Shown piece by piece: positions 8,047 through 14,537 of a DNA stretch of 64,000 bases; the first letter of the stretch is position 1, and the number at the start of each line of letters is the position of its first letter. This DNA is from Flavobacterium praedii (GTDB lineage Bacteria; Bacteroidota; Bacteroidia; Flavobacteriales; Flavobacteriaceae). A program made the translations under genes and the position numbers. The stretch spans positions 634,001 through 698,000 of the forward strand of contig NZ_CP113948.1 in assembly GCF_026810365.1 (NCBI RefSeq), in the 5' to 3' direction. The notes beneath the pieces were generated by a model. The model was not told where the DNA came from and searched no databases. It saw only the letters and a list, made by a program, of their open reading frames with translations.

Positions 8047-8718
8047 TTAGTAATTATGAATTATGGTGGTTACTGTTTTTGCATTTTCTAGGTTAAAAGG
8101 AGAAACAACACTCTCGTTTATCGGTATATTTTTTCCATACCTTTCAGCTAATAGAATTTGAACTTTTGGATCTTTTAAATTAAAATCTTTTAATTTTTGA
8201 AGCGGGCACAATTCGATTCCTGCTCCGTATTTGTATATTTTCCAAACCAATTCGGAGCAATATATTTTATCATTAGACCATTCAAAATACAAATCATAAT
8301 TTTTATTTTTGAATTGATTGCCATAAGTCTTCATTTTTTGAATCGTTTTTGGATTCAAAAGTGTTGTTGCATTTTTTAATCGAGTCACCACAAAATGGTT
8401 TTCTTTTCCGTGGGCAATCCATGTTTCAATCGGTGTAAATTTTACAGGTTGTACTGCTTCAAAAACATATTTATGACCATTCTCCATAAATATAATTCCA
8501 CAATGTGAATATTTAGAATTAGTAGCTATTTGAATTGCCTCACATTGTTTGGATTGTGACGTTTGAAAAATCATATCGCCTTCTTGTATTTTATCCAATA
8601 TGTTAACGGCACGTGGGCCAAAGAGAATATTTCCAAACATCGAATTGGCAATAAATAAAGCACATCCAAAGCTCATTAGAAAGGTAGTAATAGCAAAAAT
8701 GTATTTTGTTTTTTTCAT
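8047..8718 (-). CDS. YiiX/YebB-like NlpC/P60-fold cysteine hydrolase
   Basis: A 223-residue protein with an N-terminal membrane anchor or signal (about 5-30). The permuted papain-like core shows His72 in KYSHCGIIF, Glu87 in YVFEAVQP and the nucleophile Cys154 in IYCSELVWKIY, the order expected for YiiX-type peptidases or amidases acting in the cell envelope. The natural substrate of this group is not settled. It is the first gene of an operon with the winged-helix regulator, three bases apart. A block at 8735-8776 upstream is shared with the lysoplasmalogenase gene (see findings). Confidence 0.82.
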   Translation of the reverse strand: MKKTKYIFAITTFLMSFGCALFIANSMFGNILFGPRAVNILDKIQEGDMIFQTSQSKQCEAIQIATNSKYSHCGIIFMENGHKYVFEAVQPVKFTPIETWIAHGKENHFVVTRLKNATTLLNPKTIQKMKTYGNQFKNKNYDLYFEWSNDKIYCSELVWKIYKYGAGIELCPLQKLKDFNLKDPKVQILLAERYGKNIPINESVVSPFNLENAKTVTTIIHNY

Positions 8719-9265
8719 ATGTAGATAATATTTGTTCTTTATAGGAATAGGGTATCACTAGATCTTCATTGGTGTTTTTATTTCATCGGTTACTATTTTG
8801 TTTTGGTATTTGATGATTTTCACTTGCGACAGCTTCTATTTTGGTGATTTCATGCTTTGTTCCTTTTAAATTCTGATTTTTTTGTTTAAATATATCAACA
8901 GTAATCTTATTTGGGTTGTTTTTAAAATACAGCATACTACCATAAAGGATAGGATAAACTCCAAATCTCATTGTCCAAAACGCTAAGGCATATCCCGATA
9001 ATTTGGTAACTATAAGATCTAAAATTATAATCGTTATGTCATTATTTTAGCTATGCCAAACAAAGATATAAAATGTAAAGACTTGTTCGTCATGTTCTTA
9101 ATGGTACTGATGCCTTGTAAATGTATATTTTGTATAGCAAAAGTACTTTGATTGTCAAAGTAAATATTAATTTTTTAATTGTCACTATTTTTTTATTATT
9201 TTTATATAAAGTCTATCCTGATTAATTTTTTTTGACAAATAAACTGAAGTAAAATAATATACTAA
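8719..9265. other. 547-bp region, possible gene remnant on the minus strand
   Basis: Apart from the shared block at 8735-8776, this stretch holds a minus-strand reading frame at 8783-8971 (62 residues from MRFGVYPILYGSMLYF, with a hydrophilic tail). The frame stays open upstream through a hydrophobic stretch (TIIILDLIVTKLSGYALAFW) that has no start codon. This could be the tail of a lost membrane protein. I recognise no family and do not call it a gene. The rest is AT-rich and shows nothing else I can support. Confidence 0.3.
8735..8776 (-). promoter_or_regulatory. upstream block shared with the lysoplasmalogenase gene, copy A
   Basis: On the minus strand the block reads AACACCAA, AAGATCTAGTGATA, then TATAAAGAA, ending 17 bases before the YiiX start codon. 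The same elements in the same order and almost the same spacing occur at 14445-14484. It does not match the TAnnTTTG consensus, so it may be a different promoter class, an operator or a dispersed repeat. Confidence 0.45.
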
Positions 9266-9616
9266 ATGAAGCTAACGGACGAATACATTCATCGCCAACC
9301 CGAAAAATATAAAGTAATGTTATTGCATTTAATTAGTGTTTTTGAACGAGAAGTGCCCAATTTGGAGTTGTTATTCAAGTGGGGAATTCCATATTTTTAT
9401 TATAAAAAAAAGAGGTTTTGTTATCTGGCCCCTAATCACAAAAAGGGTTTTGTTGATGCCGGTTTTGCACGTGGTTTTCAATTAAAAAGAAATCAGGATT
9501 TCCTTGTGGATGAAAATCGAAATACAGTGAAGTCTCTTCGATATTTTAGTTTACTGGACATCGACAATGCTATTCTGATTGATGTGATAAAGGAATCTGC
9601 AACATTATATGATTAA
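9266..9616 (+). CDS. DUF1801 (YdhG-like) domain protein
   Basis: A 116-residue cytosolic protein of the DUF1801 fold. It shows the family's features: a leading helix, FKWGIPYFYYKKKRFCYLAP as the core strand region, GFVDAGFARG and a conserved C-terminal SLRYFSLLDID. Members are small frataxin-like-fold proteins with no firm biochemical role. It stands alone between minus-strand genes, with the terminator at 9757-9781 downstream. Function unknown. Confidence 0.8.
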   Translation: MKLTDEYIHRQPEKYKVMLLHLISVFEREVPNLELLFKWGIPYFYYKKKRFCYLAPNHKKGFVDAGFARGFQLKRNQDFLVDENRNTVKSLRYFSLLDIDNAILIDVIKESATLYD

Positions 9617-9639
9617 ATGTTTTTTTGAGTCTTAGCCTT

Positions 9640-9707
9640 TCTGTTTTTTGCTTCTCTGTGCCTTTGCACGATATTTGGCTCGCAAAGCTGCAGAGGCACA
9701 AAGCATA
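9640..9707. repeat. imperfect intergenic palindrome
   Basis: Two arms, TTCTCTGTGCCTTTGC and GCAAAGCTGCAGAGGCACAA, are partly complementary around a short ATATTTGGCTC loop. Sequences built on CTCTGTGCCTTTGC are, from recollection, a common dispersed intergenic repeat in Flavobacteria. Confidence 0.4.
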
Positions 9708-9756
9708 CTTTTCAATATTAATATTTTTGGTATTAGTAACTATAGTCATAAATAAA

Positions 9757-9781
9757 AAAAAATCTCCCGAAGGAGATTTTT
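9757..9781. terminator. bidirectional intrinsic terminator
   Basis: A 9-bp stem (AAAATCTCC / GGAGATTTT) with a tight CGAA-type loop is flanked by a long A-run on the left and a T-run on the right. It serves the DUF1801 gene on plus and the kdsA operon on minus. Confidence 0.8.
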
Positions 9782-9803
9782 AATTGATTTTGTTGTCGCA
9801 TTT

Positions 9804-10664
9804 TTATATTCTGATAATTCCTCCAAAGGCAACAATAGTTTCAACAAAGAAAAAGTGCTGTTTAGCGCTATCCGATGTGCTTTGTGTGGTGCGAATATCA
9901 GGCATATTGATGTATCCTCCCTTTAAATTTCCTTCAATTGTGAAATATTTAAATAGAACAAAATTGATTCCCGCTTTCAATGAAGTTCCAAACCCAGATA
10001 CATGAAAAGCATCATGTCTGGCTTGTCCCATAAGGGTCGTATTTGTTTTTGGATACAAAAGACCTAGTCCAATTCCTTCATTGATGTTTATCTGAAATTT
10101 GTCCGTATTTTTAATTCCAAATAAATTTGAGATATCATCTTGCCTAGCAAACTCCGAGTATACATAATTCAAACCATCTGTATGTTCAAACATCAAAAAA
10201 TCCTCGGTCATTACAGTTGGACTGTTGCTATAAATACCATTAAATTGTGAACTGAGTTGAGAGGCAGGATAATTAATTTCTCCTGAAAGATTTGCTGTTT
10301 GGTTTTGAGTCATTACATATTTCATGTGATCTACACCTATAGAAATACTATATTTATCCGTAATAAAATAACCCAATTTGAAATTGGTTTGAGGTATTGT
10401 CATTTGCCCAGGTGTAATATAATCAATATGCCATCCTTTTGGTTTGTCATGAGCAACAGCATCCTCAACCGTGAATAAATAATTATCTCCTTTGAAAGTA
10501 ATATCCGATTTGGTATATTTTTCTCTATTACCACCCCAAGAAACCGTAAATTTTCCTTTGTTGTGAGCAGTATATCTTTCTGGCATTTTGATATCATCTT
10601 GCGCAAAGGCACTAATTGATAAAAAAAGAACAAAAAAAGCAGAATGTAAAATATTTGTTTTCAA
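9804..10664 (-). CDS. putative outer-membrane beta-barrel protein, TTG start
   Basis: A 286-residue exported protein with a standard signal peptide (MKTNILHSAFFVLFLSISAFA, cleaved before QDD). The remainder has alternating hydrophobic strands and aromatic residues and closes on a short beta-strand (VAFGGIIRI), as outer-membrane barrels do. No named family is recognised. The start codon is TTG; no ATG, GTG or CTG lies at a sensible place. It begins ten bases after kdsA on the same strand, so it is probably co-transcribed with LPS-core biosynthesis and may be an envelope component. Confidence 0.72.
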   Translation of the reverse strand: MKTNILHSAFFVLFLSISAFAQDDIKMPERYTAHNKGKFTVSWGGNREKYTKSDITFKGDNYLFTVEDAVAHDKPKGWHIDYITPGQMTIPQTNFKLGYFITDKYSISIGVDHMKYVMTQNQTANLSGEINYPASQLSSQFNGIYSNSPTVMTEDFLMFEHTDGLNYVYSEFARQDDISNLFGIKNTDKFQININEGIGLGLLYPKTNTTLMGQARHDAFHVSGFGTSLKAGINFVLFKYFTIEGNLKGGYINMPDIRTTQSTSDSAKQHFFFVETIVAFGGIIRI

Positions 10665-10674
10665 TGTATTTATT

Positions 10675-11493
10675 TTAAAATTGATTTATGGTTTTTCTAA
10701 TGGCTACTAATTTGGTCATTAATGGTTCAAAATAATCCAAGTGCAGCATATTGGCACCATCACTTTTAGCATTTGCTGGGTCAAAATGAGTTTCTATAAA
10801 AATTCCATCTACACCAACTGCTATTCCCGCTTTGGCAACAGTTTCTATCATATCTGGTCTTCCTCCGGTTACACCAGCAGTTTGGTTTGGTTGTTGTAAG
10901 GAATGCGTAACATCAAGAACAGTTGTTGCATATTGTTGCATTGTTGGAATACCACGGTAATCTACAATCATGTCTTGGTAACCAAACATAGTGCCACGAT
11001 CCGTAACCATTACATTTTGGTTGTTACAGTCCAAAACTTTTTGAACAGCATGTTTCATGCTTTCCGGACTCATAAATTGTCCTTTTTTTAAGTTAACCAC
11101 TTTTCCAGTATTGGCAGCAGCTACCACTAAATCAGTTTGACGAACTAGGAATGCAGGAATTTGTAACACATCCACATAAGCTGCAGCCATAGCCGCATCT
11201 TCATTGGTATGGATATCAGTCACTGTGGGTACTCCAAAAGTTTTAGATACTTTTTCTAATATTTTAAGTGCTTTTTCATCTCCGATACCAGAGAAACTGT
11301 CTATTCTAGAGCGATTTGCTTTCTTAAAGGATCCTTTGAATACAAAAGGAATTTGTAGTTTATCTGTGATGCCAACTAGCTTTTCGGCAATTCGCATTGC
11401 CATTTCTTCACCTTCAATAGCACACGGACCAGCTAGTAAAAAAAAGTTACCGCTCTCAGTATGTTTGATTTGTGGAATATTTTGTATGTTCAT
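10675..11493 (-). CDS. kdsA: 3-deoxy-8-phosphooctulonate (KDO-8-P) synthase
   Basis: Condenses phosphoenolpyruvate with arabinose 5-phosphate to make KDO-8-phosphate for the LPS inner core. The 272 residues show LLAGPCAIEG near the N-terminus, FKGSFKKANRSR (substrate binding), and IETHFDPANAKSDGANM near the C-terminus, all diagnostic for KdsA. I use the ATG at 11493: a longer version from 11544 would begin upstream of a clear promoter (11516-11545). An outer-membrane-type protein follows in the same operon and a small lipoprotein gene lies upstream on the same strand. Confidence 0.95.
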   Translation of the reverse strand: MNIQNIPQIKHTESGNFFLLAGPCAIEGEEMAMRIAEKLVGITDKLQIPFVFKGSFKKANRSRIDSFSGIGDEKALKILEKVSKTFGVPTVTDIHTNEDAAMAAAYVDVLQIPAFLVRQTDLVVAAANTGKVVNLKKGQFMSPESMKHAVQKVLDCNNQNVMVTDRGTMFGYQDMIVDYRGIPTMQQYATTVLDVTHSLQQPNQTAGVTGGRPDMIETVAKAGIAVGVDGIFIETHFDPANAKSDGANMLHLDYFEPLMTKLVAIRKTINQF

Positions 11494-11515
11494 CTTTTGT
11501 TTTTTTTTGAAAGTG

Positions 11516-11545
11516 CAAAGGTAGTCTGATTTTGTAATTTCCAAA
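11516..11545 (-). promoter_or_regulatory. kdsA promoter (TTTG-N18-TACCTTTG)
   Basis: Read on the minus strand: TTTG (11545-11542), an 18-bp spacer, and TACCTTTG (11523-11516). Transcription would start about 7 bases downstream, giving a leader of about 16 nt before the ATG at 11493. Confidence 0.65.
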
Positions 11546-11590
11546 TTAGATTTTACAATTATTTTTTTGAATGATTAACAGCTACAATAA

Positions 11591-11736
11591 GGAGCTATTT
11601 CCTGCCATTCGTTGCAACCTTTTTTATCCTACACTTTTTTTCTAAGAATCTATAGGAGCTTCCTTTGGTCGCTCTATATATTCAAGAAAAAATAGTGTTT
11701 AATAAAAAAGGGTTTTCACTTCTGTCAGGGCTAGGG
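11591..11736. repeat. Flavobacterium-type intergenic repeat, copy 1
   Basis: The left arm (around TTCGTTGCAACCTTT, 11598-11622) and right arm (AAGGGTTTTCACTTCTGTC then AGGGCTA, 11708-11734) match the arms of a second element at 59375-59496. The 88-bp core between them forms its own imperfect hairpin (ACACTTTTTTTCT with AGAAAAAATAGTGT), unrelated to the core of the other copy. Confidence 0.6.
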
Positions 11737-11747
11737 CTGTACGTTTT

Positions 11748-12203
11748 TTAATTAATTTTCTTCAAACTAAGACCTACGGGTACCATTAGTTGGCCTCTTT
11801 CATAGATGTTCAAATACAATAAGATGGGTTTTTTCAAACCTTCCCATTTCAATTCATATACATCCAAAAAACCGGCACCCATATCACTTGATTTGGTTGG
11901 GAACGGACAACAGTTTTCTAATTTGGTGTATGTTATTTTTTCGCCTTTTGGCCCAGCTAAAGCATTCAGGAAATATTTTTGATTAATAGTATCATTACTG
12001 GTGCCTCTATAATAAATATTGATAGGATAATCTTTATCATAACCGTATTTTTTGTCTTTACTGTATTCCGTAATTATGAAGGCATTATTTTTTCCTACAA
12101 CGGGTATTGGTGCATTGTTATCAACGTTTTTTAAAGAAGATTTTATACTCCCACATGAAATTATTAAAAGCAGTAACGGTATAAAAAAAGCTGTTTTTCT
12201 CAT
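11748..12203 (-). CDS. small lipoprotein of the type often mislabelled KDO aldolase
   Basis: A 151-residue lipoprotein: MRKTAFFIPLLLLIISCGS has a lipobox with Cys17. The mature part is a compact alpha/beta sequence with a Cys-Cys pair (ENCCPFP) and conserved GFLDVYELKWEG. Proteins of this kind lie beside kdsA in Flavobacteria and, as I recall, are sometimes annotated as 2-dehydro-3-deoxyphosphooctonate aldolase. Nothing in this sequence shows an aldolase active site, so I leave it as a lipoprotein of unknown function that may accompany LPS synthesis. Confidence 0.75.
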   Translation of the reverse strand: MRKTAFFIPLLLLIISCGSIKSSLKNVDNNAPIPVVGKNNAFIITEYSKDKKYGYDKDYPINIYYRGTSNDTINQKYFLNALAGPKGEKITYTKLENCCPFPTKSSDMGAGFLDVYELKWEGLKKPILLYLNIYERGQLMVPVGLSLKKIN

Positions 12204-12370
12204 TTTGAAAGTTTAAGATTTGAAAGTGATGTGATATGTAGAACAAATATAAAAATAACTTTACTTTATTATCATTGTTCGATCGAAATCATTGTGGTTT
12301 TTTACCAAAAAGCTAAAGGTTTTAGGAAATATCCAAAATCATTTTATATTTGTAGCCTAAACAAATTTAT

Positions 12371-12928
12371 ATGAGTATTATTTTTCAAACATGGCCTTGG
12401 TATGTTTCGGGTTTTTTAATTGGAGCGGTGATGCTTTTTCTGATTTATTTTGGAAAAAATTTCGGCATGTCAACGAATCTTCAATCGCTGTGTTCGATGA
12501 CGGGATTAGGAAAACGTTTTGAGTATTTTGACTTTGATTGGAAAGCCAATCGATGGAATTTTTTGGTGGTATTGGGAGCCATGGCAGGTGGTTTTGTAGC
12601 GGTGCATTTTATGAGTGACCCTTCAAATGTTGCTATTAATCCCAAAACGATAATGCAACTTGCGCAAATGGGAATCGAAGCTCCTAATGGAAAATTAATG
12701 CCCAGTACAATTTTTGGAGATCAAATTTGGCATTCGCCCAAAAGTATTCTTATTCTACTTATAGGAGGGATTTTGATTGGTTTTGGTACTCGTTATGCAG
12801 GAGGATGTACTTCTGGACACGCAATTTCTGGTTTAAGTAATTTGCAATTACCTTCTTTGAAAGCAGTTATCGGTTTCTTTATTGGAGGACTGATTATGGC
12901 TCATTTTTTATTACCTCTAATTTTTTAA
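12371..12928 (+). CDS. YeeE/YedE-family sulfur transporter, first half
   Basis: A 185-residue membrane protein with four to five spans. The family signature is GFGTRYAGGCTSGHAISGLS, with the Cys that in YeeE relays thiosulfate through the channel. YeeE of gamma-proteobacteria is one long chain; here the two halves are separate genes, three bases apart, so the working unit is presumably a heterodimer. Usual neighbours (rhodanese, persulfide dioxygenase, ArsR-type sulfide regulator) are absent. The likely cargo is thiosulfate or another sulfur species, from family knowledge. Confidence 0.85.
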   Translation: MSIIFQTWPWYVSGFLIGAVMLFLIYFGKNFGMSTNLQSLCSMTGLGKRFEYFDFDWKANRWNFLVVLGAMAGGFVAVHFMSDPSNVAINPKTIMQLAQMGIEAPNGKLMPSTIFGDQIWHSPKSILILLIGGILIGFGTRYAGGCTSGHAISGLSNLQLPSLKAVIGFFIGGLIMAHFLLPLIF

Positions 12929-12931
12929 TCT

Positions 12932-13345
12932 ATGAATGTATTAAAATATTTTCTAGTTGGGTTCCTTTTCGGAATCGTTCTTACCAAATCTGAAGCGGTT
13001 TCTTGGTACCGTATTTATGAAATGTTTCAGTTTCAATCGTTTCATATGTATGGAATTATTGGTGTTGCAGTAGCAACAGGAATCATTGGAATTCAAATTA
13101 TAAAAAGAAAAAAAATCAATGATATTAATGGTTTTCCTATTGAAATTCAAGAAAAAGAAAAAGGTTTTCTTCGGTATTTGATAGGAGGAATTTCTTTTGG
13201 ATTGGGTTGGGCTTTAGTTGGTTCTTGTCCTGGACCCATTTTTATTTTGATAGGAGCAGGGTTTATGCCTGTAGTTATTGTATTAATTGGTGCGCTTATC
13301 GGGACGGTTATTTATGGTGTCTTGAAAAGTAAATTGCCTCATTAA
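12932..13345 (+). CDS. YeeE/YedE-family sulfur transporter, second half (DUF6691 type)
   Basis: A 137-residue membrane protein with four spans. The short N-terminal helix (YFLVGFLFGIVLTKSEAVSW) and the C-terminal GLGWALVGSCPGPIFILIGA are diagnostic for the second YeeE half, with Cys in GSCPGP as the second relay residue. It starts three bases after the first half. The pair form an operon followed by a long palindromic repeat and then a hairpin at 13587-13621. Confidence 0.85.
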   Translation: MNVLKYFLVGFLFGIVLTKSEAVSWYRIYEMFQFQSFHMYGIIGVAVATGIIGIQIIKRKKINDINGFPIEIQEKEKGFLRYLIGGISFGLGWALVGSCPGPIFILIGAGFMPVVIVLIGALIGTVIYGVLKSKLPH

Positions 13346-13370
13346 TCAGCAAATAATTTCTATAAAAAAA

Positions 13371-13585
13371 GGGTTCTACCACGAATTGTGTGGGTAAAAT
13401 TTTTTGCCACGAATTACACGAAATATCACAAATTCTATCAACTTAAAATTTGAATTACATGAATTTTAAGGTTCCACTTAGATTTGTGAAATTAAAACGC
13501 ACTATTCTTCGTGTACATTAGTGTAATTCGTGGCTAACTTTTTTTTAAAAATAATTACAAAACCCACTCAATTCGTGGTAGTACC
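13371..13585. repeat. 215-bp imperfect inverted repeat with nested arms
   Basis: The outer arms at 13372-13395 and 13561-13585 share TACCACGAATTG and GTGGGT with their complements. The inner arms GCCACGAATTACACGAA (13406-13422) and TTCGTGTACATTAGTGTAAT plus TCGTGGC (13508-13534) are also complementary apart from a short insertion. The element codes for nothing and has the shape of a non-autonomous (MITE-like) or long-hairpin repeat. Confidence 0.6.
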
Positions 13586-13586
13586 A

Positions 13587-13621
13587 AAAAAAGCATTTTC
13601 TAAATCGGAAAATGCTTTTTT
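13587..13621 (+). terminator. intrinsic terminator-like hairpin
   Basis: AAGCATTTTC / GAAAATGCTT with an 8-nt loop, followed by a run of T. It lies beyond the long palindrome, 240 bases after the YeeE operon. Confidence 0.65.
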
Positions 13622-13641
13622 TTGGATGAATATGTTGTATT

Positions 13642-13756
13642 GCGTGAGGGATAGAAATAAGCTACCGAAGTAGCATGGAGAGCCCGACAGCATTACGGTA
13701 AGAGGCCGAATAAGCGGTGTCTAAAGTAGGCCTCTTTCTGTAATGGTGGCACGCCC
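13642..13756 (+). ncRNA. structured three-stem element, copy 1 (possibly Flavo-1-type RNA)
   Basis: The 115-nt element has a closing stem GCGTG/CACGC (13642-13646 with 13750-13754), a small hairpin GCTAC-CGAA-GTAGC (13661-13674), and a long hairpin CATTACGGTAAGAGGCC / GGCCTCTTTCTGTAATG (13691-13745). The linkers GAGGGATAGAAA and AGCCCGAC are conserved with copy 2 at 26960-27074, and stems change in a compensatory way between copies. This strongly suggests selection on structure. The pattern recalls the Flavo-1 RNA motif, but I cannot confirm that. On the minus strand it lies directly after the lysoplasmalogenase stop; the conserved strand is not certain. Confidence 0.6.
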
Positions 13757-14430
13757 TAAATGTTATTATTGTTCAATTTTAAAATCCCTTTCACAATTAA
13801 GTATTGCGCCAGACAATAGGTTGCCATAATGTAAAATGAAGCGTGTGCTATTGGTGCATAAAATTTGTTGAAAGCCAAAATACTATCCGAACTTACAAAT
13901 ACTATTGCCCCTATTAAAATGTAATTGTTTGCAGGAATCGCCCATTTTAAATTGCCTTTGAATGCAAAGAAGAGCATAGTGGTAATCACAATGGCATAAA
14001 CTAAAACTGGGATTTTTAGTGGGCCTAGTTTAGGAAATAAAGTGTTAATCATGAACACAAAATAGGTTAATATGGCTAGAACACCAATCCAAAATATGAT
14101 TTTATTATCAATGGTTCTCGTGTTTTGTTGTTTGCTGAAAAGGATAATATACACCAAGTGAGATAGTAGGAAAGCCACTAAACCAAAGATGAAATAGAGT
14201 TCTCCTTTGTCGGCAAATAATAAAATGATATCGCCTATCCAAGAAAAAGTTAAAGCGGTCAATAAGAATTTCTTTGTGGGGAAACTGCTAGAAACTGCGA
14301 CTGTTGCCATTAATATAGGAAGTAATAAAGGTTTCATATACCAATCGAATCCTTCTAAATCGAAATATAGAATAATTAAATACAGTAGTGTGAAAATAAT
14401 ATAGGTTTTGAGTAGGTTTTGGTTTTTCAT
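13756..14430 (-). CDS. YhhN/TMEM86-type lysoplasmalogenase
   Basis: A 224-residue integral membrane protein with eight predicted helices, the size and layout of the YhhN family. Family-typical stretches include SFSWIGDIILLF (conserved Gly-Asp), FLLSHLVYIILF (Ser-His) and FVSSDSILAFNKF (Ser-Asp). Characterised members cleave the vinyl-ether bond of lysoplasmalogens or resemble such enzymes. It sits 107 bases after an AGMO-like membrane oxygenase on the same strand, which would also act on ether lipids. A 40-bp block upstream (14445-14484) is shared with the YiiX gene. Catalysis is inferred from the family. Confidence 0.8.
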   Translation of the reverse strand: MKNQNLLKTYIIFTLLYLIILYFDLEGFDWYMKPLLLPILMATVAVSSSFPTKKFLLTALTFSWIGDIILLFADKGELYFIFGLVAFLLSHLVYIILFSKQQNTRTIDNKIIFWIGVLAILTYFVFMINTLFPKLGPLKIPVLVYAIVITTMLFFAFKGNLKWAIPANNYILIGAIVFVSSDSILAFNKFYAPIAHASFYIMATYCLAQYLIVKGILKLNNNNI

Positions 14431-14444
14431 TTTTGGGTTATAAT

Positions 14445-14484
14445 TTTTTTATAGAATTTCATATCGCTAGATCTTTTTGGTGTT
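14445..14484 (-). promoter_or_regulatory. upstream block shared with the YiiX gene, copy B
   Basis: On the minus strand the block reads AACACCAA, AAGATCTAGCGATA, then TATAAAAAA, ending 14 bases before the lysoplasmalogenase ATG. Compared with 8735-8776 it differs by a few substitutions and small indels. Confidence 0.45.
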
Positions 14485-14537
14485 ATCGACAATTGAAATT
14501 ATGGCGATTTAATTAAATTTTATGCTATTGATGTGTT

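Noticed and set aside
8783..8971. 62-codon minus-strand frame upstream of the YiiX gene
   Set aside because: No promoter, family or clear start; the frame continues upstream without a start codon. It could be a remnant, so it is recorded only within the 8719-9265 region and not as a gene.
9232..9260. TTGACA-N17-TAATAT, an almost perfect E. coli-type promoter before the DUF1801 gene
   Set aside because: The primary sigma factor of Bacteroidota does not recognise this consensus, the -10 box ends only five bases before the ATG, and the region is so AT-rich that a chance match is likely.
11494..11544. Upstream extension of kdsA by 17 codons
   Set aside because: The extension crosses the kdsA promoter box TACCTTTG and is not part of the KdsA family; the ATG at 11493 gives the usual length.
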